Assembly (NCBI GenBank): GCA_018340375.1
Contig: JAFFJZ010000001.1
Coordinates: forward strand, 57,466,001-57,530,000
Direction of reading: 5' to 3'
Origin: Gonatopus flavifemur
Taxonomy: Eukaryota; Arthropoda; Insecta; Hymenoptera; Dryinidae
DNA: 64,000 bases
This document shows positions 53,451-64,000 of this stretch, piece by piece; position 1 is the first letter of the stretch; each line of letters opens with the position of its first letter. The notes under the pieces were generated by a model. That model worked only from the letters and a program-made list of their open reading frames with translations, was not told the DNA's origin and made no database searches. A program made the translations under genes and the position numbers.

Positions 53451-56400
53451 CCCTATGATCCTTGGCACTGATCCTTCTCGTGTTCCGAATCTTCGCTCGG
53501 CTTTGTAGGTACCAACACCACGACCGCTGCCACCATGTGAAAGAAGAGAAGACGAGACAATGAGGAAGGGGGAGGGGAGGGGAAGAAAATCGAAGGATAT
53601 AGCTCGGTTTGCACGGACGCCAACAACACGCGTGCAAAAGGATTCTTCGACGACGATGAGTTTCTCGATTCACAAAGGATCCCTGATGTTCGGTATATAT
53701 TGGTTTGAGGAAATGAAAATCGGTTGTTTGCCTTTCCACCGCTGTTGTATTCAATATGGTTTACCACCGGATCGTCTCCAAATGGCGATAATTGGGTGAA
53801 ATCCCTGCGAATTTTGCAGGGATGTGGAGAATTTTGTTTTAGAACGTAAAATCTCTGTACCATTGAAATCGAATCGATCGTTCATCGTCAGCAAGGATGC
53901 GTGAAGCATGAATTCCGATATCGTTTCGTTTGTATCGGTTTTCCGAGACGATATCGATATTTTTGTAACTGAAACTGAAACAAGAGTCACGACGCGGAAA
54001 GGGTATCGATATTTTCGAAGGACGATGTGTAATGAATTGTGAATCGACAATCAAATCCTATATTTTTCAACTTCCCTAGCTCAATTATGTTTCAAAAGCA
54101 TTATCGACTAACGACAACGATAATCGTGGATTTTCAAATCCAGGAAGTCCGCGAATGTTACGTGAAGAAGGAAATAAGTCAGATATGAACAACAGAAATA
54201 TGGATTACAATTATCAAAGATAATAAATCAGATGAAGGACTTCAGAACCGTCATGACGTGATGATTCAATGCGAACGATGAAGAGACAAAGAGGACATCT
54301 TAGATGATAATCAAGAGAAGAAGAGCAGACGAGGACAATAAAATAACCAGGAGATCGCAAGTGTGAAGAGAAATAAGCGGAGGCAAGCAAATTGACAAAG
54401 TCGGTAAATTGCCGACTAAAAGGAGATAAGCTGAAACAGAACTACCAACAGGTGGCAGTGATGGTTCTGAGAAAGATTTTACACCAGACAAGAGAAAATG
54501 AAGCCGAGGAAAAGCAGGCCTTTTACCAAGCAGGGAGAGAGAGCAAACTTCTTCAGCTCCATTACTGAATTCTTAAAGAGCTCGAGAAAAGAAGAGGCAA
54601 GCAGCAAAGTAGCAGAAGTATGTACATTGAAGAAATATTTTAGCTTGAGTTATAACGTTACGAAAAAACGACCAACTTACGTGAAACTACTGCAGTGCTA
54701 AAAGAAATACACTCATGTGAAGCTTCGAACAGTCAAAGTATTTCGCTTTGATTTGATGTAAGGAAATCTTGGCTTTCAACTTCCAAGCGTATTTTAGGAG
54801 TTCTCTGAAGTTATTTTGGCTTTGAATTGGAATTCAAAGCTACACGGGGGAATAACATTTTTCAAATTATTCATGGAGATGCATTATATATATATATATC
54901 TTTTCATGGAACGAGGCGAATGAAAAGAGAAAACTCGATTTACAGCATTTAAATTGTATTTCGAATAATAAGTAATACTACTCATTATTCTTCGTAATGC
55001 TTACGAATAAGTGAAGGAGAAAACATCTCAACGGCAATGAAATTGTTGAAATAATAACCGTGAATCCAGGAAGTAAGATACGAGAAAAGGAAATATTCGT
55101 AAATAATTATATGATAAAAGAGAATGCAAAGAGAAAAAAAAATAATAAGGAAACGAAATAGAGTACGGAAGAATCTCTTTGGAGTGATATAAAAAGAAGC
55201 GAAAATCAACGGGATTTGTTCAACTACCACAGTGGAAATGCCAATTTCGTGTGTGCGCTTGCGAGCGTGAGATACAGGTATGTCAGGAAGGAGTTGAAAA
55301 GAGAAGGTGAAATTCAATTCGGAAAAAATATAGGGGCAAAAGACAGGATGAAATCTTTGGAAAAGAAAATCTTGTATGGAGTGCAAATATAAAGGAATTT
55401 TATGACATGTTCCGAATGTTGATAAAAATCTCACGAATGATATTAAGGAAAATAAGGGAAATCAATGTGACTTTATTCACATCGACTGATAAGGTTTTTT
55501 GTTTTGTTTTGTTTGAAATTCCAAGTACGTCTTCAGCACGTATTCAAGAATATATATGCGCGTTGTTTTGTTGAGGATTCATAAATAAAAACTCTGTAGT
55601 GAAATTACATTTGTAATATACTGAGGAAGACAAAGGGAAATAATTAGAGCATGTACCAAAGTGAAGAGAAAACGGAGAATCTGAGAGAACTAGATGAAAT
55701 TACAGAAGATTAAAAAGTCTAGATAAAACAAGCAAGGAGAGAAGAATAAATCTCCATTAGATAATAGAAGGATAACAGGATATAAGCCAGCGACTTCGGA
55801 GTATGTGGAGAGTAAAAAATGGTAGAGAAAAGTTCATGGAGATCCTTAGAATTACGTGTGAGATTAGTAGATGTATTATATGGGAAGAAGAATTTCATGA
55901 GAATCAATTTTACGTAGAGCGAAATATCAACTGGGATGATAAATCATTTATCGATGCATTGAACGGCAATTGAATTATTCTTGTTGTACCGAGAGAAATG
56001 TATGATAAATCGATTAGATATATTATTATGGAGCTGGATTGTAAATATATAATGACGTGTATCGAATATGCAATGAGATTTATTTATATTTATCGCTGAC
56101 CTCAAATTTTCTGTTCATGCAGAACAGGGTGAATCGAATACTCACGTTTGAGTTGCGTCGGGATAACGGTATGTTTGGAATATACAAGCATGCCCTACCC
56201 TCGCTAAGAATGCGCCCTAAACTGGGCTTATTCTCTTGCGCTTGGTCTTGGCTTGGTCATCTCAAAATTCGTATTTACGATTTCCGAATAGGTGAGATAA
56301 ACAGAATGAGTCAAAGTTCATTAAAACTCCAAATTCACCGCTAAAGAACGCAGTTTGAACTTAATGCAACGTTCATGGCTCTCCTGAAGTTTTTATGCTT

Positions 56401-57604
56401 CATTCGAAGTCTAACTACTCGATGCAAGCATAATTCGTGTACTAAAAACTAAAAGTCATTAAAGTGAGAAAACTATAGTAAAAAATGAACTGTGAAATTT
56501 AACGCTCAAGGAATATTTTTAGTGATTTTTGTATTTTAACATTTAGAAGAATAAATGTGTTGACAAATATATTCGGCAGGGTTTCAATTTCAAGTTTTCT
56601 CAATTGCTTGACCATTCCATAAAAATCACCTGTTCTCATTTTCATCCCATCTTCTGTATTTAAAAACTCATCGATAACTCAATTCAATTTTGAATATCAC
56701 AAAAAAAATAAACAAAACGAATTCACTTCCTTTTATATTCCTTCATCAAGTAACTTTTTCCATCATTTTTATCCTCTTGCTATCAGTGCGAGTTTATATT
56801 AGCGAAGAAGAATACTAGTCTCTCTACCATCCCCTTCTGATAAATGTGCATAATGAGCCGTACCGAAAAGTAGTCTACTATATTCAACGAACTGTAATAC
56901 CAGACATCGATGGGTGTTTCTGTTCTCATTCGCGTACTTGAAGAGTTTACAGAGAATAAGTAACTGTACTCTCGTCTTTTTTGTATTCCTATTCCTATCT
57001 CTCAACTTTTTCGCATGGAAGAAGAAGAAGGGTGTATTTCATGGTAATAATATTTCACTTGGTCGTATTCTTAATTTTTATTCAATTTTACAACGTAAGG
57101 AAATATTTTCCACGAATTTTTCAAAAACATCAAGCATTGTTTTTTCAATCAACTTTTCGAAAAGATAAGTAACGAAATTAAATGAGGGCCCGAATAATGT
57201 CATCGTAACACAGGCAAGTGGATTGTGACAAGGAAAAGATCGTTGAGTTCTTTCAATTCAATCAATCTAGATTCATATCGAAAGCCCACAATTCGAGATG
57301 GATCGAGGAGTAATAAAAGAGAGAACGATCTCGCGACAATAATGGTTAATTTGATTCGAATCTGTTCAATTTGCTGGCGCTTGGGAAGACCCTGTGCCAA
57401 GGAATACAATAAATTTTATTCATCGGTTACTATTGAGAGTACTCAACTAAATATTTTTGAATCATGTTTCTATTTCTTAGTTTCATCTTCAAGAATCCTT
57501 TTGGCTCATCGGATTAGGATGGGGGGTAGGGGTACGTGTCATGTATCAAGTGATGAATCAAAACAAAACGGCTCGATTTGAATGATTTTTGTTATAGAAG
57601 TGTA

Positions 57605-57746
57605 CACGGAGAAAAGAGAATGGATAAATTTACCATGTGGGTTGAAAATTTTTACTCGACTATATATTCCGTAAAAATGTCAATGTAAAGACTCGGAGTA
57701 ATGTATTTTCATCCTACATGGTAAATTTATCCATTTTTTCCGTTTA
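57605..57746. mobile_element. 142-bp MITE with CACGG-type ends
   Basis: The arms include a perfect 18-base inverted repeat (57621-57638 and 57716-57733, TGGATAAATTTACCATGT). The ends are CACGGAGAAAAGAGAA and inverted AAACGGAAAAAA. It is of the same general end type as the elements at 14075, 39455 and 42155. Confidence 0.65.
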
Positions 57747-58519
57747 ATATTCGTGATCGAACTGATCAGAAGAGTAATTTAATACAAAATGAAGCCTTTC
57801 AACTGAATATAATACAAAGAAAGATAAACCGAAGCTTAAATAGTAAGCGTTTTACATGAAATTATAAGGTTTCAACGAGAAGAGCCAATAAATTATCTAG
57901 AATCTAATGGCAAACTCTATCGTTGAGAGTTCTGGCGGAAAAGCGTTCCATGAACGGGCGAATTACAATCATAAATCCACTCTAGTGGTGATCATTTTTC
58001 TTCAACAGAACCTAGAAAGTCTTCTCCTTCACTTATCTACGGATCTTTTGACAGGAACTTACGAAAATAGATCTGGACAAGAAATCTGTTGCTGATCCGC
58101 TGCAATTCTTACCTTCAGGAATATGCTTTGGAATATAAAGGTTCATTTTATAGAGTGAGAATTACAACAGATTTAAAACAGATGCTTTCTGCAGACCTAC
58201 TTTCATGAATTTCTTCCGACGGATCTGAAAGTGAGTGAGAAAACAGACTTGGAAGGTTCTGTTCCACAAAAATGATTGCCACTATGGTGATTCGATGGTC
58301 CTGAATGTGGTATGACTTTGAGAATCTTCTAGGATTCTGTTAAAGTTCAATGGAGTGTTCTCTGATTAGTTCAGAATGACTCAATATTTCAGTGGGATTT
58401 ACATAGGTCAGCTGCGTCTCTTGGAACCGAGAACAGCAGATTAGTGCAACTTAGTCTTAGTGCAATTTCTATACTGGTTCTGAAACTAATGCGGAATTGG
58501 TCATTAGAAAGCGGAAATA

Positions 58520-58705
58520 TAGTCACCGTAACTAAAACATCTCACCTAAGCACTCCTCATGAGAGCTACTGAAAATTTAGTTGATTCAGCCAAGAAAGTA
58601 TAGTTGATTCATCACTTAATTGTATCAACTATACTGTCTTGGTCACTCAGAATATTTGGTTGAAGCGTTTTAGTTACAGTAATCTCAAAAATTTTTCTCA
58701 GTGTG
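58520..58705. mobile_element. Diverged foldback MITE
   Basis: ACCGTAACTAAAAC near 58523 faces inverted ACTGTAACTAAAAC (GTTTTAGTTACAGT, about 58667-58680). CCAAGAAAGTATAGTTGAT faces ATCAACTATACTGTCTTGG inside. Confidence 0.5.
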
Positions 58706-59009
58706 TGACGAGTGTTTTATTTCCTCTTCTTCAGCCTTGCACAGTGTTTCTAATCGGATCGAGGAGATGATCCTTGTTGGCAATTTATTGTTGTTCAACT
58801 GACAACATTTATGATCAGTTTTCTACGTTCAGGACATTATTCTTCATGTATTTATCCACTTGAAAATGTTTCTTATCGAATGGATACGAGCGCATTTACG
58901 ACTCCATCTAGTGAAATTTTTCGTCAGACAAAAATACTCGAAATTGGACTTATAAAAAGGTCTCAAATTTTCAGGGATGACTCTTCGAAGGTTAATCTAG
59001 GCCTGTATA

Positions 59010-60295
59010 CCAGGTGTGTGAGTATGAAACCGGAATTATTGTACAGAAAAAACACGTTTATTGTAATGATATGATACAAAGTAACTTATTCAAAGTATTG
59101 CCCATCGCTATCTATACATTTTTTCCATCTTTCTGGCAATTTGTGGATTCCGCGCCAAAAGAACTGTTGCTCTTTTGAGGCAAACCAGTCATCGAGCCAT
59201 TTTCGTACATCTTCGTTAGAAGTAAAGCGCTGCTTAGCAAGTGCGTGTCCCATCGATGCAAACAAGTAGTAATCGGATGGGGCAAGGTCCGGTGAGTAAG
59301 GCGCGTGCTGAAGAATCTCCCAACGGAACGACTCTATCGTTTCCTGGACCTGTTTTGCTTTGTGTGCTGGTGCATTGTCATGCAGCAAAATCACCTTGTG
59401 TCGTCTTTGTTGGTATTCTGGTCGTTTCTCACGCAAAACTCGATCCAAATCGATCATTTGTTGTCGTTGGCGTTGAGTATTGACAGTTTCCCCAGGTTTC
59501 AGCACCTCGTAGTAGATTACGCCCTTCTGATCCCACCAAACACACAGCATTGTTTCTCGGCCGTAGCGGTTTGGTCTTGCCGTCGATGTTGAAGGTTCAC
59601 CCGGAGTAACCCATGACTGTTTGCGCTTAGGATTCTCGAAATATATCCACTTTTCATCGCCAGTCACAATTCGATGGAGAAATGACTTCCTTTGGAACCT
59701 GGCGAGCAGCATTTCGCATGATGTTTTGCGGTTTTCCTGCTGTCTTTCGTTGAGTTCATGTGGAACCCATTTCCCCACCTTTTGTATCTTTCCCATGGCT
59801 TTCAACCGAAGGGAGATGACTTCTCGGGTCACCTCTAACTGATCTGTCAGTTGTTGTCGTGTTTGAGCGTCGTCTTCGTCTAACAAGGCTTGCAGGTCAG
59901 CGTCTTCGAACTTTTTCGGTGGCCTTCCACGTTCTTCGTTCCTGACGTCAAAATCGCCACTTTTGAACCGTTTGAACCACTTGAAACACTGTGTTTTACC
60001 GAGAGCATGCTCACCAAACGCCTCCACAAGCATTCGATGCGATTCGGCTGCGGTTTTCTTCAGATGAAAACAGAAAAGTAGTGCTGTTCGCAAATCGTAA
60101 TTTGTTGGCACAAAACTCGACATGTTTATCTCTAATAAACTAATGCTACTGAATGAAACTCGTGTTATTGTGAGTTGGAAATCTTTGTCAGATATCAATA
60201 CAATAACAAGACACCGCTCACGTGATGTGTCGGTAACTGCATCGGCATCTAGTGCTACCTATGGGCAAATTCCGGTTTCATACTTACACACCTGG
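59010..60295 (-). mobile_element. Second intact 1286-bp mariner, different subfamily
   Basis: The terminal inverted repeats at 59010-59037 and 60268-60295 begin CCAGGTGTGT and match at 27 of 28 positions (the eleventh base differs). TA duplications lie at 59008-59009 and 60296-60297. The length is again exactly 1286 bp. The terminal sequence is unrelated to that of the element at 32925, so these are separate lineages. It lies in the apparent first intron of luna, in luna's orientation. Confidence 0.95.
59086..60123 (-). CDS. Mariner transposase, 345 aa, apparently complete
   Basis: The start was chosen at 60123 (MSSFVP), because the other mariner here and the family begin with this motif. 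An in-frame extension of 25 residues to 60198 is not family-like. WVPHEL lies at 119-124. The catalytic Asp156 (TGDEKW), Asp249 (LHDNAPAH) and Asp284 (APSDYYLF) give D,D34D. The end is DGQYFE. No stop or frameshift interrupts it. The YFENPKRK and LVEAFGEHAL blocks recall mariners described from ants (Mboumar-like). It differs widely from the transposase at 33001, so one cannot be a copy of the other. It probably could mobilise its own family only. Confidence 0.96.
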   Translation of the reverse strand: MSSFVPTNYDLRTALLFCFHLKKTAAESHRMLVEAFGEHALGKTQCFKWFKRFKSGDFDVRNEERGRPPKKFEDADLQALLDEDDAQTRQQLTDQLEVTREVISLRLKAMGKIQKVGKWVPHELNERQQENRKTSCEMLLARFQRKSFLHRIVTGDEKWIYFENPKRKQSWVTPGEPSTSTARPNRYGRETMLCVWWDQKGVIYYEVLKPGETVNTQRQRQQMIDLDRVLREKRPEYQQRRHKVILLHDNAPAHKAKQVQETIESFRWEILQHAPYSPDLAPSDYYLFASMGHALAKQRFTSNEDVRKWLDDWFASKEQQFFWRGIHKLPERWKKCIDSDGQYFE

Positions 60296-61673
60296 TAGAG
60301 CCAGGATTTTGGATACCAAAAAAAATGTTTTTCCCTCAAGTGGGAAACCTGCCGAGGGCCTCCAGGAGTCTCAAACCGGCCCTGTTTTCATAAAAAAAAA
60401 AAGATGAGGGACAAAATTCAGGAGCTGCCCCATCGAATTCATTGTCATCTGTGTAATGCATATTAAAATCACCATACAATCCATCTATTTGGCTATTACA
60501 AGACCTTGCAAGTCCTTCACAACAACCTGGTGAGACCTTGCGAGGTCTAAATAATGGCTAAAGTAATCTCTACTGTGGATGTTCTTTCGAAATACAGGTA
60601 ATTCAAAAGAAAAGAACCGCTGACGTAGGAGTAGGTTCCCCATTTTATCGCTAATTTGTCACAATATTATCGAATTTTTCGCCTTTCAAAATGGGAGAGA
60701 ACCAAGATTGTATCAGTAGAGAGTGAAATTGATGTAATTCCAAGTATATTTGCATAAATATTCTGCATGGAGTTTCAAAGAATTTCGTCAAATGATTGTT
60801 TGGGGAAAATGTTGCTTTCTACAAAGCATCAATTCGAGTGAATATTTTAATATAGTGTTAGAAATCCCTGTTGAGAATGTGGTAGAACCAGGAAAAAATT
60901 TCCCTGCTATTTGGCTCTGTCAGCGTATTTCAATGTGGTTAACCGGATATAAAGAATTTGTCAGTTTTCGACTGGATTTTTAGAGAAAAAAACCATTAGA
61001 AGCTTGACAACTATTTCCAATCGATTTTGACTAGGGTTTTCAAGCATGGTAAGAATTTATCACCTTCTCGTCACCTGCTCGTTCAGTAGAAGTCATGTTA
61101 GGTATTCTCCAGCCTATTACAAGGCCTCACCAAGCCTTACACACTAGAAAAGAATTGGAAGTCTCAGCTTTTCAAAAATACCGTATACAGCACTTGCACA
61201 AACTGTTGTTTGACTTTGAGTGGACAGATTCCCCAAGATTTGGAAACAGCAGCTCCAATCTTTTGAGCGATCAGCTATTTTCGCCTGCTGTTCTTCTCTC
61301 TTCGGCAGTCTGTCCACCTAAAATGGGGGAAAAGATGAGTCAATTTGTGGGAGCGCTGCATACGGTACTTTTGGAAAGCTATGAGACTTCTAAGTTTTTT
61401 CCAGTGCAAGGCCTATAATACAATATGATAAAATTTGTTTCCAGTGTGCAACTGAGGGAGCGATACATTCCTAGGCATGGCCCAAGCAAAATCGATATTA
61501 ACGTGACAAGGTTCGAGAAATAAATCTTCAATTGTGAATTTTCCTATTTTGTTAACTAAATATACATTTAGAAATTTCAAGTTCATTAACATGGGAATCA
61601 GGCATCATGAAATTATATTTCTACAAGAACACAACGAGGGTGAAAAGAAAATCAATGCTGAGAAGTGAAACAG

Positions 61674-61703
61674 GTATATATATCTATATATATATATATA
61701 TAA
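61674..61703. repeat. TA microsatellite
   Basis: About fifteen TA units with one CTA interruption. Confidence 0.9.
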
Positions 61704-62600
61704 AATAGTGCCTACTCACGGCTGTATACATTAATTTGGTGACGACAATACATATCCAAGTTGAAATTCATACGCTGTCAGAGGCAGTGCTCGGTCGAGT
61801 GAATGGATAGACATTATGAATGTCATACGGAAGTAGGAGAATACCGAGAGAGGGAAATCGACCAGATACTGGGGGAAATACGTGTATGTGTATGGAGACA
61901 TCATACACGGTCAACGCATGTACGATTACAAAGTGCAAAACGTGTGATGGGAAGATTGGAAATGACATGATGTAATGTCAATAGTTGTAAAAGAGAATGA
62001 TCCAAAAATATTTCCATCAATTCGTACTCGGTATTGTACGATCGCTCTGTCGAATATGAAAATTAAAGAACATCTATCAAATTTCAAAATGATTATTGTC
62101 ATGTGTGTTGATTCTGTCAATATTGAGAACAAATACCGCTCATTCATTGATAAAATCGAAATCTACAATAATCAAGTGGACGGCAAAAGATTACCAATAA
62201 TTTGTTTTCCAATGGAACGATGAAGTCGTATTACGGTAATTTGCTTTGTCATGATTTTCATGCATCGATATACCGTTTTATCATTTTTCTGTTTTTCCGA
62301 ATCATGAGAGGAAAAGTTTTCTCACAATTTTCATCATACCATAAACTCTTCCTTTTTTGTTCTCTTTCAAGTTTATCATTCATAAATATGCAGAGAAGAG
62401 AAGAGAGTATCCAGTTTGATGAGATACTTTGCGGGTACTTACAATGTAAAATATCAACCCTCACTATACGTTAGTAGTTACGCATACGTTCATCAACTCA
62501 CTTTATCTTATTCTGTTTTTGTACTTTAGTACTCGAAAATGAGTTTTTGATAATTCAAGTATAAATAATACTCCACGATATTATATTTTCCCCCAACTTC

Positions 62601-62627
62601 CACCACCACCACCACCACCACCACCAC
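62601..62627. repeat. (CAC)9 trinucleotide microsatellite
   Basis: Nine uninterrupted CAC units with no open frame of interest across it. Confidence 0.95.
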
Positions 62628-64000
62628 TTCGGAAGATAATCAAATACGAAATGCGTTCATGAAACAATACATCATCCATTCTCCTCACCTACGCTCGTAA
62701 GTCTCTCGTATCGAATGTGTCATTCCCCGTCCGTGAATTCGCCTGCAAAACTGCCGCACATCGGCTTTATTATATCACCGCGTGAAACAATATAGCCGTT
62801 CCTATATATGTGCGTAAGAGCATAATTAAGCCGGTTTCTATAAAAGGCTTACGTGCGTGGCCGCTAACGTACGTCATGTCCCACGATAATAAAAGACCAC
62901 GTTGAGAATGAAAGTCCTCTCGATTACGATACGTCGTCAGCCTCGTGAAATAATCGCTCTATGACAACGTTGCATTCGACGATGATGTTCTCTCGTGATG
63001 CATCGAGGAGACTCCTCCTCGCTGTTTTCCCCGTGCATTGTGTACATGAGACAGTTAAGCGCAAGGGGAGAGTTTCAAAGACACGATATACGGGAAAGTC
63101 ATATCGTGAAAGTTCATTAACTATCAACTAGGATTCGTCATGGTCTTCGGATGCGAGTATCAACACAATCGAGATGAGCTAAATAAGGGGAGACCGAGAG
63201 TCACGAGAAATCGATTTTTCCTACGTTCCAGACAGGAAGAATATAAACACTTGAAACATTTTCTCATCGAAATGTGATTGCCAGCACAAAAAAATCACAT
63301 TCAAATCCTTTCAATCCGACATCCACTAAAACGATCTTATTTGATAGAAAAAGGTTCTCTAGGTCGATATAATTGAATTCACCTTTCGACCAGCAGCTCC
63401 ATCCATTTGCTTCGAGTCTCAAGATAGGAAGAAGATTCGATGATTCTTTGAAACTAGTTCTTTCGGATAATGTTACAGATCTTGTAGGAAAAATTATTCC
63501 ATCGAATGTGGGGCTTTGATAAACCTTGGGATTCGGATATAGAATGGAAATCGAAGAACTTTCGATTCAAAGAAATATTGTGAAATCCTTTTCACATCGG
63601 TATTGTATATCTTTTTCCTTCTCCTTTCAAAATTCCATTCTTCCGCGCGAGGAACAAATCCACGAAGATTGAGACATCGAGTTTACAAAATAAAAGTATA
63701 CAAATATAATTGCAGTACTGTAGCACGATAATTATATATTTCTTCTTTGCGTGTACGATACAAAAAAATCCACCCTCGCACGCACACAAACGTACAAAAA
63801 GAACAGAATGAGAACGTGGAGCAATTAAGTTGAAATATGAGCCAACGGTTTAATGAATCATCCAGCCGGAGGTGTACTAAAACGCACTGTGGCGAATATA
63901 ATTAAACTAAAACCATAAGTAAACATGTACACGTACACGGATGCTTGAAATTCAACTTCTGATTGTTCCTTTCTTTGTTTATAAAAATTATGAATGGCCG

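Larger units (their letters stand above)
48236..59007. other. Apparent first intron of luna, proximal part
   Basis: No exon encoding the expected KLF6/7 N-terminus (a short segment ending in Gln before a phase-0 donor) was found on the minus strand. The region includes the CpG-rich tract at 52950-53450 and small MITEs at 57605-57746 and 58520-58705. Other open frames lack support. Confidence 0.4.
60298..64000. other. Apparent luna intron 1 continuing to the window end
   Basis: There is no supported exon. TA and CAC microsatellites lie at 61674-61703 and 62601-62627. CpG becomes more frequent at about 62690-63100. Confidence 0.4.

Noticed and set aside
53500..53545. Minus-strand Trp-Trp-Gln codons as a possible luna first exon
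   Set aside because: The frame lacks the expected KLF6/7 N-terminal residues and a phase-0 donor.
54985..55434. 149-codon minus-strand frame rich in Phe/Ile
   Set aside because: A translation of purine-rich plus-strand DNA, with no domain, no ordered membrane topology and no splice support.
60124..60198. 25-codon N-terminal extension of the second transposase
   Set aside because: Family members begin at MSSF, and the extension lies in untranslated element sequence.

Overview
This 64-kb window is AT-rich eukaryotic nuclear DNA. It has long introns, GT-AG splice sites, many microsatellites, mariner transposons and small foldback elements (MITEs). The fauna of elements and the protein sequences indicate an insect. 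A hymenopteran (wasp, ant, bee or sawfly) is my best guess, but that is inference. There are no bacterial-style operons, no CRISPR array, and I recognised no rRNA or tRNA gene.

One gene dominates the window: the insect KLF6/KLF7 homologue (luna in Drosophila), a three-zinc-finger Krüppel-like transcription factor on the minus strand. Five coding exons join in frame with canonical splice sites: 48062-48235, 47638-47883, 45492-45703, 44625-44857 and 20014-20189. They give 346 residues ending at a stop codon. The first listed exon opens in phase 0 at the ThrCysTyrGluMetGluArgTyr block. The upstream exon with the initiator Met was not found and probably lies beyond 64000. The intron between fingers 1 and 2 is 24.4 kb.

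That large intron contains: (i) an apparently unrecognised two-exon gene on the opposite strand (27353-27834) encoding a 130-residue basic protein with three 11-residue Arg-Arg-x-Ser/Thr repeats and a C-terminal membrane segment; (ii) a weaker candidate for a second small membrane protein (ending 30980); (iii) an intact 1286-bp mariner (32925-34210); and (iv) MITE nests at 39.4-40.4, 41.0-41.2 and 42.1-42.9 kb.

Upstream of the luna exons (48236-64000) is apparently intron 1. It carries a second, different, intact 1286-bp mariner (59010-60295) and a CpG-rich tract near 53.0-53.4 kb. Downstream of luna (about 4.9-19.9 kb) is a 15-kb tract without convincing genes. It is marked by T homopolymers on the plus strand, many microsatellites and two palindromic MITEs. 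At 1-4.9 kb is an unusually deep transposon nest (986-3983), in which several target duplications and inverted repeats can still be read.
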